A stretch of DNA of 64,000 nt from Micrasema longulum (lineage: Eukaryota; Arthropoda; Insecta; Trichoptera; Brachycentridae), in NCBI GenBank assembly GCA_022494885.1, contig JAGVSM010001712.1, positions 1-64,000 on the forward strand, given 5' to 3'. Shown in pieces: positions 63,890 to 64,000 of this stretch. The notes below the pieces were generated by a model. The model was given only the letters and a program-made list of their open reading frames with translations, was not told the DNA's origin and searched no databases. The first letter of the stretch is position 1. Each line of letters opens with the position of its first letter. The translations under genes and the position numbers were made by a program.

Positions 63890-64000
63890 TGTTGCAACAG
63901 AGAGGGAAAACATTTTTGCCAAGGGAATATAGACGTCTAGGCATTTACAGGACTTATGATCTGTCATTAGCTGGTTTAAATGACCACTTTACACACTACG
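63890..64000 (+). repeat. Foldback family FB copy, cut by the window edge
   Basis: GCAACAGAGAGGGAAAACAT to GACCACTTTACACACTACG. It lies downstream of the RING exon. Confidence 0.7.

Noticed and set aside
1..64000. CRISPR arrays, operons, phage or bacterial systems
   Set aside because: Spliced genes, SINEs and LINEs show eukaryotic nuclear DNA; no array of regular direct repeats with unique spacers was seen.

Overview
This is AT-rich eukaryotic nuclear DNA, most likely from an insect or other arthropod. The evidence is a very large APC (adenomatous polyposis coli) gene with spliceosomal introns and no vertebrate-type N-terminal oligomerisation segment in the exons seen, dense SINE, LINE and MITE remnants, and no bacterial gene organisation. 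I cannot name the species or the order from the sequence.

Layout. Bases 1-35,760 contain no host gene that I can support. They are intergenic sequence or a long 5' intron of Apc, filled with mobile-element debris: 3' ends of several LINE families, three tRNA-derived SINE families, and several families of non-autonomous DNA transposons with inverted ends (targets look like TA or TTAA). There is also one fossil LINE (25,250-28,600, minus strand) with endonuclease and reverse transcriptase domains and one frameshift. It lies between two inverted copies of a repeat that carries hammerhead-ribozyme-like sequence. The AT-rich stretches between the elements show nothing I can interpret.

Bases 35,769-57,882 (plus strand) hold the main gene, an Apc orthologue. 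I could join 13 coding exons with consistent phases and GT/AG borders into an open frame of 3,216 codons. It encodes the armadillo domain, 15-residue and 20-residue beta-catenin-binding repeats, at least five SAMP-type (Axin-binding) repeats, a basic region, and a C-terminal SxIP motif of the kind that binds EB1. It is therefore a full-size APC, both the scaffold of the beta-catenin destruction complex and a microtubule-associated protein. The introns are rich in SINEs, foldback repeats and MITEs, including two long inverted-repeat arrangements and an unusual minisatellite whose units resemble splice acceptors. The 3' UTR runs to about 59,600 and contains three Pumilio-type UGUANAUA sites.

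Bases 59,600-62,834 are intergenic with a SINE and a MITE. At 62,835 a second plus-strand gene starts. Its first coding exon encodes a RING-type C3HC4 finger and a lysine-rich tail, and the rest of the gene was not found in this window.

The most unusual points are the hammerhead-like motifs next to retroelement sequence, the nested insertions that give a relative age order for the repeat families, the lineage-specific repeated linear motifs in the APC protein, and the acceptor-like minisatellite in an Apc intron.
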